Shown piece by piece: positions 8,040 through 15,736 of a stretch of 64,000 bases of DNA (its first letter is position 1; every line of letters starts with the position of its first letter). The position numbers and the translations under genes were made by a program. The DNA lies in the NCBI RefSeq assembly GCF_000170915.1, contig NZ_ABCT01000009.1, forward strand, positions 59,191 to 123,190, written 5' to 3'. This DNA comes from Limnobacter sp. MED105. GTDB lineage: Bacteria > Pseudomonadota > Gammaproteobacteria > Burkholderiales > Burkholderiaceae_B. The notes under the pieces are model-generated. The model saw only the letters and a program-made list of their open reading frames with translations, searched no databases and was not told the DNA's origin.

Positions 8040-9742
8040 AACTGAGCGCCTGGTTTGGCTGCAGCAGTTGGCTGCCCCAATACAACCGCGAATGGCTGGC
8101 CAGCGATTTGGTTGCCGCAGTGGTGGTCACCATCATGTTGATTCCGCAAAGCCTTGCTTACGCCTTATTGGCAGGTTTGCCTGCCCAGGTGGGTTTGTAC
8201 GCCAGCATGGCACCACTGTTGGCGTATGCCGTTTTTGGTAGCAGCAGGGCCATGGCCGTAGGGCCTGTTGCAGTGGCATCTTTGATGTCTGCTGCTGCGG
8301 CTGGCCAATTCGCACAAGGCAATGTGGAATTGTTCTATCAAGCCTCTGTGGTGCTGGCCTTCATCGGGGGCGGGGTGTTGATCGTGCTTGGCTTGTTGCG
8401 GGCAGGCTTTGTGGCGAATTTGCTGAGCCATCCTGTTGTGGGCGGTTTCGTGTCCGCATCCGCGCTGTTAATCGCGGTGGGTCAGTTGGGCTCTGTGCTT
8501 GGGGTAAGTGCCAAAGGCGAAACATTTTTTCAAACCGTGATGGCACTGCTGAAGAATTTTGCGCAGTTTGATGTGGCCACAGCCTTGATCGGCGCGCTTG
8601 CCTTGCTTTGGTTGTGGGCTGCAAGAAAGTGGGGAAAAAATGTTCTGAAAGGATTTGGCTTGAAAGGCCTGACATTGGAAATTGTTTTCCGCGCAGCACC
8701 AGTGCTTGCAATTGTGATGAGTATTGTGGCGGTGTCTTTGTTGCAATTGGGCACTGTACGAACCGTGGGTGCTATTCCTACTGATTTGCCAGACTTGTTT
8801 TTTCCTTCGCTTGAATTGAGTCGCTGGGTGGAGTTGTTTGTGCCTGCTGTGTTGATCGCTTTAGTGGGCTTCGTAGAAACCGTATCTGTTGGTCATGCTT
8901 TGGCGGCCAAGCGAAAACAGCGCATTGATCCCAATCAGGAGTTGCTGGGTTTGGGCGCAGCCAATATTGCTTCTGGCGTGTTCGGCGGTTATTCAGTAAC
9001 AGGAGGCTTTTCCCGTTCGGTTGTGAATTTCGATGCCGGTGCGCAAACGCCTATGGCTGGTGTATTCACCGCGGGTGGCATTCTGCTGGCCACATTATTC
9101 CTAACCCCACTGTTAACCAATTTACCGCACGCCACATTGGCTGCAACCATCATCATCGCTGTGCTGGGTCTGATTGATCGGCACTTGCCTGGCATGTTGT
9201 GGCGTTACTCCAAGCGCGACTTCCTGGCTTATTTGCTGACCGTGATTGTTGTGCTTGTTGCGGGCGTAGAAGCGGGCATTATTGCTGGCGTGGTGTTTTC
9301 AATACTGGCTTTGCTGGCAGCAATCAGCAAGCCACACATGGCTGTGGTTGGGCAGGTGCCAGGTACTGAGCATTTCAGAAATGAAAAGCGTCACAAAGTG
9401 ACTATGGTAGATGGAGTTGTTTCTGTGCGTGTGGATGAAAGTTTGTACTTTCCTAACGCGAGATGGCTTGAAGATGCACTGCTTGAAGTGGCTACTCAAA
9501 AGCCTGATACCAAAACCATGGTTCTTCAATGCAATGCGATCAACCACATTGATGCCAGCGCACTGGAGTCGCTGGAAAAAATCGACGAGAACCTTCAGGC
9601 CATGGGCATCACTTTGTATTTATCCGAGGTGAAAGGGCCTGTGCAGGACCAGCTTTTAAATTCGCATTGGTACGCAACCATCAAAAATCGCATCGGCTTG
9701 ACCCATCTGGAAACAGTAGAGCGGGCGAGGCGTGGCCTGTGA
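8036..9742 (+). CDS. SulP-family anion transporter with STAS domain
   Basis: This is a 568-residue inner-membrane SLC26/SulP permease. The N-terminal 420 residues carry the membrane core with the family motif PQSLAYALLAGLP, and residues about 440-560 form a cytosolic STAS domain. The family moves sulfate, bicarbonate or other anions. Its place in a sulfide oxidation operon, overlapping the sqr stop by four bases, suggests export or exchange of an oxidised sulfur anion such as sulfite, sulfate or thiosulfate. That substrate is an inference. Confidence 0.9.
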   Translation: MKLSAWFGCSSWLPQYNREWLASDLVAAVVVTIMLIPQSLAYALLAGLPAQVGLYASMAPLLAYAVFGSSRAMAVGPVAVASLMSAAAAGQFAQGNVELFYQASVVLAFIGGGVLIVLGLLRAGFVANLLSHPVVGGFVSASALLIAVGQLGSVLGVSAKGETFFQTVMALLKNFAQFDVATALIGALALLWLWAARKWGKNVLKGFGLKGLTLEIVFRAAPVLAIVMSIVAVSLLQLGTVRTVGAIPTDLPDLFFPSLELSRWVELFVPAVLIALVGFVETVSVGHALAAKRKQRIDPNQELLGLGAANIASGVFGGYSVTGGFSRSVVNFDAGAQTPMAGVFTAGGILLATLFLTPLLTNLPHATLAATIIIAVLGLIDRHLPGMLWRYSKRDFLAYLLTVIVVLVAGVEAGIIAGVVFSILALLAAISKPHMAVVGQVPGTEHFRNEKRHKVTMVDGVVSVRVDESLYFPNARWLEDALLEVATQKPDTKTMVLQCNAINHIDASALESLEKIDENLQAMGITLYLSEVKGPVQDQLLNSHWYATIKNRIGLTHLETVERARRGL

Positions 9743-9845
9743 TCGATTTTTCCACTTGATTTATTCGAATTAATCAATTGGAAAGCATGAGCCAGTACGC
9801 ATATATTTAAATTGTAGTTTCAACAGCAGTTGAAGGAGTTAGAAA

Positions 9846-10748
9846 ATGAACCAGCAAAGCAGTATTCAATTCAAAGTGGACATGAGCCAGCAGCCCGAGG
9901 TGGTCCATTTTTTTGATGAACAAAGCAACACCTTCAGTTACGTGGTGAAGGATCCACACAGCAATTCATGCGCGATTATTGATTCGGTGTTGGACATTGA
10001 CTATGCCGCTGGTCGTTTGTCGTATCAGGGCGCCGACGAAATTATTGATTATGTTCGCCAGCATCATCTGAAAGTGGAATGGATCATCGAGACCCATGTG
10101 CATGCGGATCACCTGTCAGCGGCGCCTTACATCAAAGAGCGCGTAGGTGGCTTGATTGGTATTGGTGAGAACATCAATGTCGTGCAAGATACCTTTGGCA
10201 AGGTATTCAATGAAGGCACAGAATTTCAACGCGATGGCTCTCAGTTTGACCGTTTGTTCTGTGACGGCGATTCTTACCAAATCGGTTCGCTAATAGGCCA
10301 TGCAATGCACACACCTGGCCATACACCGGCTTGCATGACCCATGTAATTGGAAACTCGGCTTTCGTGGGCGACACCATTTTCATGCCCGACTCGGGCTCT
10401 GCTCGCGCAGACTTCCCAGGAGGCGATGCACGCACGCTTTACCGGTCCATTCACCGTTTGCTCAGCCTTCCTGAAGAGGTTGTACTGTACATGTGCCATG
10501 ATTACGCACCCAATGGACGTGAGCTTAAGCACGTGAGCACCGTTGGAGAGCAGCGCCGCCAGAATATTCACGTGGCCGATGCGATCAGTGAAGACGAATA
10601 CGTAAAAATGCGGGAAACCCGTGATGCAACGCTTGCAATGCCCAAGCTGATCATTCCGTCCATCCAAGTCAATATGAAGGCGGGGCATTTGCCCGAGCCT
10701 GAAAGCAATGGTCAGCGCTATTTGAAGGTACCCATCAATGGACTCTAA
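9846..10748 (+). CDS. pdo: MBL-fold persulfide dioxygenase (ETHE1-like)
   Basis: This is a 300-residue metallo-beta-lactamase-fold, mononuclear iron enzyme that oxidises glutathione persulfide to sulfite and glutathione. Metal-binding residues are seen as THVHADH (His84, His86, Asp88, His89), His159 in HTPGHTP, Asp176 in VGDTIFM and His218 in MCHDY. SARADFPGGDA is the family signature that separates these enzymes from glyoxalase II. The start at 9846 has a GAAGGAG Shine-Dalgarno. The 103-bp gap after sulP holds no sigma-54 element that I can see, so it may be read from the cio operon or from its own promoter. It completes the SQR-PDO sulfide oxidation route. Confidence 0.93.
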   Translation: MNQQSSIQFKVDMSQQPEVVHFFDEQSNTFSYVVKDPHSNSCAIIDSVLDIDYAAGRLSYQGADEIIDYVRQHHLKVEWIIETHVHADHLSAAPYIKERVGGLIGIGENINVVQDTFGKVFNEGTEFQRDGSQFDRLFCDGDSYQIGSLIGHAMHTPGHTPACMTHVIGNSAFVGDTIFMPDSGSARADFPGGDARTLYRSIHRLLSLPEEVVLYMCHDYAPNGRELKHVSTVGEQRRQNIHVADAISEDEYVKMRETRDATLAMPKLIIPSIQVNMKAGHLPEPESNGQRYLKVPINGL

Positions 10749-11175
10749 TATGGAAATGAATGCGATGCATGTGAAGAGTTTGACGGATGTGTATTCTTGC
10801 TCAGCTCAAATATCCAAAGACGAGCTTAAGCACCTTCAAGCGCTGGGCGTTAAATCGGTGATTTGTTTCAGGCCAGACGGAGAACACCCCGAGCAGCCTG
10901 AGTTTGACGATTTGAGCCGTGAAGCTTCTGAGTTGGGATTGGTGTGTTACTACCTGCCTTATGATGTGGCGCAGGTGTCTTCAGAATTGATGCAACAGAT
11001 GCATCGCATCATTGAAGAAGCGCCCAAGCCAGCGCATGCTTTTTGTAAAACTGGTCGTAGGGCGGCATTACCACTGGCTTTTTCAAAATTAAAGAATGGT
11101 GAAAGTGTTGAGTCGGTGGTGAATGAGTTCAAAGCGCATGGCTTTGACGTGGAGGTTTTGAAGAATCACCTGTAA
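10738..11175 (+). CDS. Stand-alone DUF442 (beta-lactamase hydrolase-like) protein
   Basis: This is a 145-residue DUF442/TIGR01244 protein, homologous to the N-terminal domain of the SQR fusion in this window. The shared features are a VICFRPDGE segment (VIxxRPD) and the loop CKTGRRA with Cys103. It overlaps the end of the dioxygenase gene by 11 bases, so translation is coupled. The family has a phosphatase/rhodanese-like fold, and a role as a persulfide or sulfane-sulfur carrier for the dioxygenase is plausible but unproven. Alternative ATG starts at 10750 and 10756 would shorten the N-terminus by four or six residues. Confidence 0.85.
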   Translation: MDSNMEMNAMHVKSLTDVYSCSAQISKDELKHLQALGVKSVICFRPDGEHPEQPEFDDLSREASELGLVCYYLPYDVAQVSSELMQQMHRIIEEAPKPAHAFCKTGRRAALPLAFSKLKNGESVESVVNEFKAHGFDVEVLKNHL

Positions 11176-11205
11176 AAAAAACGTCAGCTCATCACGAGCT
11201 GACGT
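11174..11205 (-). terminator. Terminator of the rhodanese operon (minus strand)
   Basis: A 10-bp perfect stem (ACGTCAGCTC / GAGCTGACGT) with a 5-nt loop is followed, on the minus strand, by a run of T. On the plus strand there is no T-tract, so it serves mainly the minus-strand operon while abutting the DUF442 stop. Confidence 0.8.
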
Positions 11206-11245
11206 CAAAGAAATGCGGCAAACAGCTTGCCGCTTTCGGGGTTAG

Positions 11246-11833
11246 CTACTTGGATCGATAAATCGTTTCAGGGTTCATTTTGCTGCTCCAGGGCAATCCA
11301 CTGTTTAACCACCCATTAATCAAGTGTTGACCTTTTTGTGGTCCATCTTTCAAAGTTTCGCCTTGGAATCCATGGTCTACGTAGTAGGCGTTGGGAAAAC
11401 CGTTTTTCATCAAAAACTCTGCGCTGGGCAAACCGCGTGAGCTACCCGTGCGGCACATCGTGATGATAGTGGCGTTGCGGTCAAGCCCACGCTTTTCCAG
11501 CTCCGCCTGAATTTCTTTGACGAAGTTCGCGTTTTGTTTCATGGCGAACGCACCAGATTTAGCGTTCCATTCGGTGCGATCCGCAAACATGAATGGAATG
11601 TTCACGTGGGTTGCTGGCGTACTGCCGATGAACATGATTTCGATCGGATCGCGTACATCAACAAACAGCACACCAGGATCGTTCAGCACCATCTCAAATG
11701 TTTTGTGCGGTGTGAGAGAGCGAGGCTTGATCTCTTGGGCGAAGCTTAGCGTGGCCGCGCCCAGGCCGATGGCTATCAAGGCGATCACCACCAAGTCGCG
11801 GAAAAATAGATATTTTCTTATTTGATAGGCCAT
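11246..11833 (-). CDS. Exported rhodanese-like sulfurtransferase
   Basis: This is a 195-residue protein with an N-terminal hydrophobic segment at 13-31 (signal peptide or anchor ending SFAQ) and a single rhodanese domain. The catalytic cysteine is Cys127 in MCRTGSSRG, after the VDVRDPIE motif at 58-65. It would transfer sulfane sulfur in the periplasm. An AAGGAG site precedes the start. It lies 16 bp after an exported DsrE-like gene, and the pair suggests a periplasmic sulfur relay. It is the last gene before the terminator. Confidence 0.88.
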   Translation of the reverse strand: MAYQIRKYLFFRDLVVIALIAIGLGAATLSFAQEIKPRSLTPHKTFEMVLNDPGVLFVDVRDPIEIMFIGSTPATHVNIPFMFADRTEWNAKSGAFAMKQNANFVKEIQAELEKRGLDRNATIITMCRTGSSRGLPSAEFLMKNGFPNAYYVDHGFQGETLKDGPQKGQHLINGWLNSGLPWSSKMNPETIYRSK

Positions 11834-11849
11834 CTTGTAGCTCCTTGGT

Positions 11850-12293
11850 TTAGTTTGAAATTACTTTTGTTTCCTGCTGCCCCATCATGGCAGCCATATC
11901 AGGGGGTGAGGCCACAGTGATCCCTTCACGTAAGTCTTCTTTGCTGGCGCCTTTGTTAGGCAGGTAAAGTGCGCAGACTTTCACCAGCGCACCGCCTTTA
12001 ATAAGGTTCATCATCAATCCTTCTGGTGTAGCACCCATTGGTTTAAGAGTTTCACTTGTTGTGCTCTTCAACGCCAGGTCGCCTGCCTTGTCGCAGAGCA
12101 AAACATTGACTTGTGTACCTTGCTTGACCATGGCATTGGCCAACACCATGCTCATGCCTTGGGTTTGCAAAGAGTTGCTGGTCAAGATAAACAGTGCTTT
12201 TTCAGTTTTGGCGCCGCTTGTTTGTGCAAAAGCCCCAAAGCTGAGGGAGGTGCACAGAATGGTCAAGATTGTTTTTTTCATGATTTTGTTCAT
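11850..12293 (-). CDS. Exported DsrE/DsrF-like protein
   Basis: This is a 147-residue protein with a signal peptide (cleavage near FGAFAQ) and a DsrE-like fold. The segments ALFILTSNSLQTQGMSMVLAN and VNVLLCDKAGD match the family beta-alpha pattern. Cysteines occur in VLLCDKAG and KVCALYLPN, the latter a position often used for sulfur carriage in the family. An AGGACT site precedes the ATG at 12293; a second Met four codons in is possible. It sits between the DUF2892 and rhodanese genes with gaps of 14 and 16 bp, so it is part of one operon. A role as a periplasmic sulfur carrier is inferred. Confidence 0.8.
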   Translation of the reverse strand: MNKIMKKTILTILCTSLSFGAFAQTSGAKTEKALFILTSNSLQTQGMSMVLANAMVKQGTQVNVLLCDKAGDLALKSTTSETLKPMGATPEGLMMNLIKGGALVKVCALYLPNKGASKEDLREGITVASPPDMAAMMGQQETKVISN

Positions 12294-12307
12294 TGATAGT
12301 CCTTTGT

Positions 12308-12511
12308 TTACTTGAGTTTCTTAGCCTGAATCGGGCAGGTGTTGATTCCAAAGACGCGGTACACGGGGCAGGATCCACTTATGCCTGTTAACAAGGGAAT
12401 CGCGCCAAGAAAACCCCATGCTCCAATGTTTCCTGTTGCAGCAAGGCCAATCAGACCAATTCCAATTGCAATCCGCCCAATTTTGTCAAATCCACCCACA
12501 TTTTTTTTCAT
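12308..12511 (-). CDS. DUF2892 (YgaP-type) small membrane protein
   Basis: This 67-residue protein is rich in Gly and Ile and has two hydrophobic helices (about 11-27 and 30-46). The ending SGSCPVYRVFGINTCPI carries two cysteines. It matches the DUF2892 family, whose members are often fused or adjacent to rhodanese domains as in YgaP. Here it is the first gene of the divergent operon, with AGGGAG upstream of the ATG. It may anchor or pass sulfane sulfur at the membrane, which is inference from context. Confidence 0.85.
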   Translation of the reverse strand: MKKNVGGFDKIGRIAIGIGLIGLAATGNIGAWGFLGAIPLLTGISGSCPVYRVFGINTCPIQAKKLK

Positions 12512-12548
12512 GTCAATCTCCCTGAAAAAATACTATTGCTATCTCTAT

Positions 12549-12564
12549 ATCAAGAAACATGCCT
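12549..12564 (-). promoter_or_regulatory. Weak sigma-54-like element before the DUF2892-rhodanese operon
   Basis: Read on the minus strand, AGGCAT-GTTTC-TTGAT keeps the GGCA and TTG parts with correct spacing, but the -12 GC is GA and the first T is A. It lies about 40 bp upstream of the start and 98-133 bp from the TGGCAG cluster. It is a candidate only. Confidence 0.3.
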
Positions 12565-12661
12565 GATTGCTCATGTTTAAATTTATACATATGAAACAGA
12601 TGTTTATAAGCTCTTATTAATTGAATCGCGCCTGGGGGAGAATATTTTTGATTCATTAAAC

Positions 12662-12697
12662 CTGCCATTGGCAGTATTTTTGGCAGTAAGATGGCAG
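12662..12697. promoter_or_regulatory. Putative FisR enhancer between fisR and the divergent operon
   Basis: A perfect palindrome, CTGCCA-T-TGGCAG (12662-12674), is followed by TGGCAG at 12681 and 12692. The sites repeat every 11-12 bp, so they lie on one face of the helix. The cluster could serve the divergent operon and also control fisR, whose start is 25 bp away. Confidence 0.5.
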
Positions 12698-12721
12698 AGT
12701 TGTTGTTGGAGGTATTCACCG

Positions 12722-14032
12722 TTGAAAGAAAGTATTCAATCCCTCTTGTCATATCTGGAAATTGATTCCGAGCCTTCAATCGTCCTGGATCTCGATTACA
12801 CAATTCTGGGTGCCAACAGCGCCTATCTTCGTGCGTATGGGAACCCCGCAGAAGATGCCCCGGTGGGTAAAAAATGTTTCCAGGTTTCCCATCACTACGA
12901 CAAGCCATGTGATTTGTCGGGTGAGCAATGTCCGATGAATGCTGCGAAGAAAACCAAAGCGCCAGCCAAGCTGTTGCATATTCATTACACCCCACGCGGC
13001 CAAGAACACGTTGATGTAGAGTTGCGCCCGATATTGAACGATTCGCGTGAAGTAGTTGGCTACGTGGAGCGAATCAACACTATAAAGTCCGCTTCAGTGC
13101 AGGCAACTGGAAGCGGCTTGGTTGGATCTTCCCCGGTGTTTAACAAGGCGCTATCCGATTTATCGCGTGTGGCCAAAACTGATTTGCCTGTGCTGTTACA
13201 AGGTGAAAGCGGAACCGGCAAGGAGTTGTTTGCACGCGCTGTGCATGATGGAAGTCCCAGAAAAAATGCGCCGTTTGTGGTGGTGGATTGCACTGGGTTG
13301 GCTGATACCTTGTTTGAGAGTGAGCTATTCGGCTACGAAAAAGGAGCATTTACTGGTGCGCAACAGGCCAAAGCCGGGTTGATTGAAACTGCAAAGGGCG
13401 GAACTGTTTTTTTGGATGAAATCGGTGATGTGCCATTGACCATGCAAGTGAAGTTATTACGCTTATTGGAATCTGGAACCTTTCGTCGAGTGGGTGGTTT
13501 GGAAACGAAAAATTCTGACTTTCGACTGGTTGCTGCCACCCACAAGCCATTACAGAAAATGGTGGACGAGGGCAAGTTCCGGGCAGATCTCTTTTACCGA
13601 ATTTGTGCGTTCCCAATCGAACTGCCCGCCTTGAGAAATCGAAGGGACGACATTCCCAAGTTAGTTCATTCGTTGCTGCGTCGGGGATCTGGACCGCTGG
13701 GAATTCAATATGTTGTGAGTGAAAAAGCCATGCATGCCCTGATGGGCTTTTCATGGCCTGGCAACATCCGACAACTTAAAAACGTTTTGGATCGCGCTCG
13801 CGTATTTGCTGATGATGGGCGAATTGAATTGGAGCATTTGCCCGAGGAATTGATTCGACCCGCTCAAACTAATCTAGCCAGAGAGTTTGCACCAGGTAAA
13901 TTAAGGACTAAGAAGCTGACTTCTGATGAATTGCGAGAAATAGAAACAACTTTCATTGGTTCGCGAAAAGAGCTAGCAGAACACCTGGGTATGAGTGAAC
14001 GGACTCTTTATCGAAAACTCGGAACTGGTTAG
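12722..14032 (+). CDS. fisR: Sigma-54-dependent sulfane-sulfur sensor/activator (FisR type)
   Basis: This is a 436-residue enhancer-binding regulator with three parts: an N-terminal PAS-like sensor (about 1-120), an AAA+ domain (about 135-370) and a Fis-type HTH (LAEHLGMSERTLYRKLG at the end). The AAA+ domain shows Walker A GESGTGKE, the sigma-54 contact loop GAFTGA and Walker B GTVFLDEIGD. The sensor has Cys52, Cys63 and Cys70. Their spacing of 11 and 7 is that of the three cysteines of the characterised FisR, which react with polysulfide. The start is TTG at 12722 with GGAGG nine bases upstream; an in-frame extension from 12668 has no such support. It is divergent from the rhodanese operon and probably controls the sulfide genes here. 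Confidence 0.88.
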   Translation: MKESIQSLLSYLEIDSEPSIVLDLDYTILGANSAYLRAYGNPAEDAPVGKKCFQVSHHYDKPCDLSGEQCPMNAAKKTKAPAKLLHIHYTPRGQEHVDVELRPILNDSREVVGYVERINTIKSASVQATGSGLVGSSPVFNKALSDLSRVAKTDLPVLLQGESGTGKELFARAVHDGSPRKNAPFVVVDCTGLADTLFESELFGYEKGAFTGAQQAKAGLIETAKGGTVFLDEIGDVPLTMQVKLLRLLESGTFRRVGGLETKNSDFRLVAATHKPLQKMVDEGKFRADLFYRICAFPIELPALRNRRDDIPKLVHSLLRRGSGPLGIQYVVSEKAMHALMGFSWPGNIRQLKNVLDRARVFADDGRIELEHLPEELIRPAQTNLAREFAPGKLRTKKLTSDELREIETTFIGSRKELAEHLGMSERTLYRKLGTG

Positions 14033-14055
14033 GATGTTGATCTGCAGACCCGGAC

Positions 14056-14556
14056 ATGGACGGAAATTACGTGAGGACGTCCGGTACCACAGAACCCAAT
14101 GGTGCCACCCAGCGCAATGGGCTTGAGTTGATTGCAAGTTATTTCAACCGGTCAGGCTTTGAGGTAGATGGCTTCATCACGCTGGTAGACGCACGATTTG
14201 TGAACGTGGCTGACAACGGCATTCCCAACGCCATTGAAGAATCGGCGGCGGTGTCCATTGGGCAAACACTGGGCGACTTCAAATTGGGTTACAAGCTGAA
14301 ATATATTGGCAGTGCACCGTTGGTTGAAGACCGCAGCATCAAGTCTGACTCGGTGATCAATTCAGACCTGTTCGTGAATTACGAAGTGAACAATCACCTG
14401 AGCTTGAATTTTTCCATATTCAATCTGTTTGATCGCGACAACAGCGACATTCAATATGCACACGATTATTTCCTGGCAGGCAATCAGGCGTTTGGAAAAA
14501 CATTTCACCCCGCATTGCCACGGCATGTACGAGTGACCGCCAATTGGTTGTTCTAA
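14056..14556 (+). pseudogene. 3' remnant of a TonB-dependent receptor gene
   Basis: An open frame of 166 codons encodes only the last beta-strands of a TonB-dependent receptor. The signs are NGLELIASYFNRSGFEVDG, FSIFNLFDRDNSDIQYAHD and the ending PRHVRVTANWLF. No signal peptide, plug or most of the barrel is present, and a stop codon lies in frame at 14038-14040, just after fisR. It has no convincing Shine-Dalgarno. It is probably the surviving 3' end of a receptor gene, cut by a deletion or by insertion of neighbouring DNA, and is unlikely to make a working protein. Confidence 0.75.
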
Positions 14557-14635
14557 TTGAATTCAAATTGAATGCTTGGACTACCCTTCCTATAATGGAA
14601 ATTATAATCGGTATCACTGAAGATCTAGTTTACGG

Positions 14636-15715
14636 TTACTCAACATCGAGTACTCGTATCAAAACGAGTTCACCACTGCAACTTGATTTTTCTACGATAA
14701 CGGTAATTTTTCTAGCAGAACCTTGATCACGCTCCTGCTGAGGAAATGATTCTTTGAGGAGGTCACATTCACCCGAGATTTCAAGGGCTTGCGGAACTAA
14801 TACTGTTACTGCTTCAAATCCATCTAATCCTATCGAATCTACTTGCTCTAAGGATGCCTGAGTTTCAGATTTGTTGACTTTACATTCGATAGTTATTTTT
14901 GATCGACGATTAGATTTTGTGGTTGGAGGTCGTCTGACCCAATCCGTCCCAATTAGGGCGCCCTGTATTATTACTTGAGCAACAATATTTTCACGCTCGA
15001 TTTTTCTAAATTTAGAGGGTTGTTTTATTTCTGCTTTAACTGCCGATGTAGGGCTGTCAGTTGGTTTGTTTAAAATCACTGTGTGACAAGGAATAACAGT
15101 TTGAATCGTTGACTTGTGCTTGTTGTGAGGTTGTATTTCTTGAATTTCTTTGAACTTGATCTCGGCTGCGCGCTCTACTTCCGCTATCAGTTTTATGTAA
15201 TCGTCGGGTAAATCGTCGAATGATGATTCTTCAAGGCTAAGGCTCTCTTGTACACATTCAAGCACTGGCCTTTCCGCGTAGGTGATTTGTGTCCTCTCGT
15301 CGAACTTTGTGGCTGACTTTGGGGTGTATTCCGCTTGGCCTTCATTGATTGCTTCTGGCTTGCTTAAAATTAATTGGACGATTTCTGTCACTTTTGCTAT
15401 CTGATCTTCATCTGCTAGATCTGGGATGCAAACTGTCTGGTAAAAGACAAGCTCATTTTCCTGTTGTGAGAGCCTGAAGGTAGTTCGCCACTCAACTTTG
15501 AGTTGCTGCCCTGTGACTTGCTGGATCGCTTCACAAAAGAGGGTCTCATACATACAGAAGAGTGGTAGCTTGGGGTCTAAGAGCTTTAACTTTGCCCCTA
15601 CTGACTGTAAAGAAAAGTGGAAGGATCCATTTGGTTGTTTGGCCACTGGAACTGATTCAGGTATTGAAAAAGTAATCATCAAATATTTGGGGCATCTCAC
15701 TGGTTCAATTAGCAT
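14636..15715 (-). CDS. Hypothetical protein linked to the giant recombinase
   Basis: This is a 359-residue protein that I do not recognise. The first 115 residues look folded, with alternating hydrophobic strands (KVEWRTTFRLSQQENELVFY). The middle (about 120-215) is acidic and polar, rich in Glu, Lys and Thr, and probably disordered. The C-terminal part has a basic patch (RRPPTTKSNRRSK) followed by strand-like segments. There is no signal peptide or membrane segment. It starts 21 bp after the recombinase stop, so the two are co-transcribed. A DNA-binding or accessory role in recombination is suggested only by context. Confidence 0.7.
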   Translation of the reverse strand: MLIEPVRCPKYLMITFSIPESVPVAKQPNGSFHFSLQSVGAKLKLLDPKLPLFCMYETLFCEAIQQVTGQQLKVEWRTTFRLSQQENELVFYQTVCIPDLADEDQIAKVTEIVQLILSKPEAINEGQAEYTPKSATKFDERTQITYAERPVLECVQESLSLEESSFDDLPDDYIKLIAEVERAAEIKFKEIQEIQPHNKHKSTIQTVIPCHTVILNKPTDSPTSAVKAEIKQPSKFRKIERENIVAQVIIQGALIGTDWVRRPPTTKSNRRSKITIECKVNKSETQASLEQVDSIGLDGFEAVTVLVPQALEISGECDLLKESFPQQERDQGSARKITVIVEKSSCSGELVLIRVLDVE

Positions 15716-15736
15716 CGTGGCCAGTTGCGTCCCACC

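Noticed and set aside
9743..9845. Sigma-54 promoter or TGGCAG sites upstream of pdo
   Set aside because: No TGGC-N-TTGC arrangement with correct spacing and no TGGCAG copies were found in this gap.
14056..14556. A functional small outer-membrane protein gene
   Set aside because: It has no signal peptide and only the last strands of a TonB receptor, so it is called a remnant.
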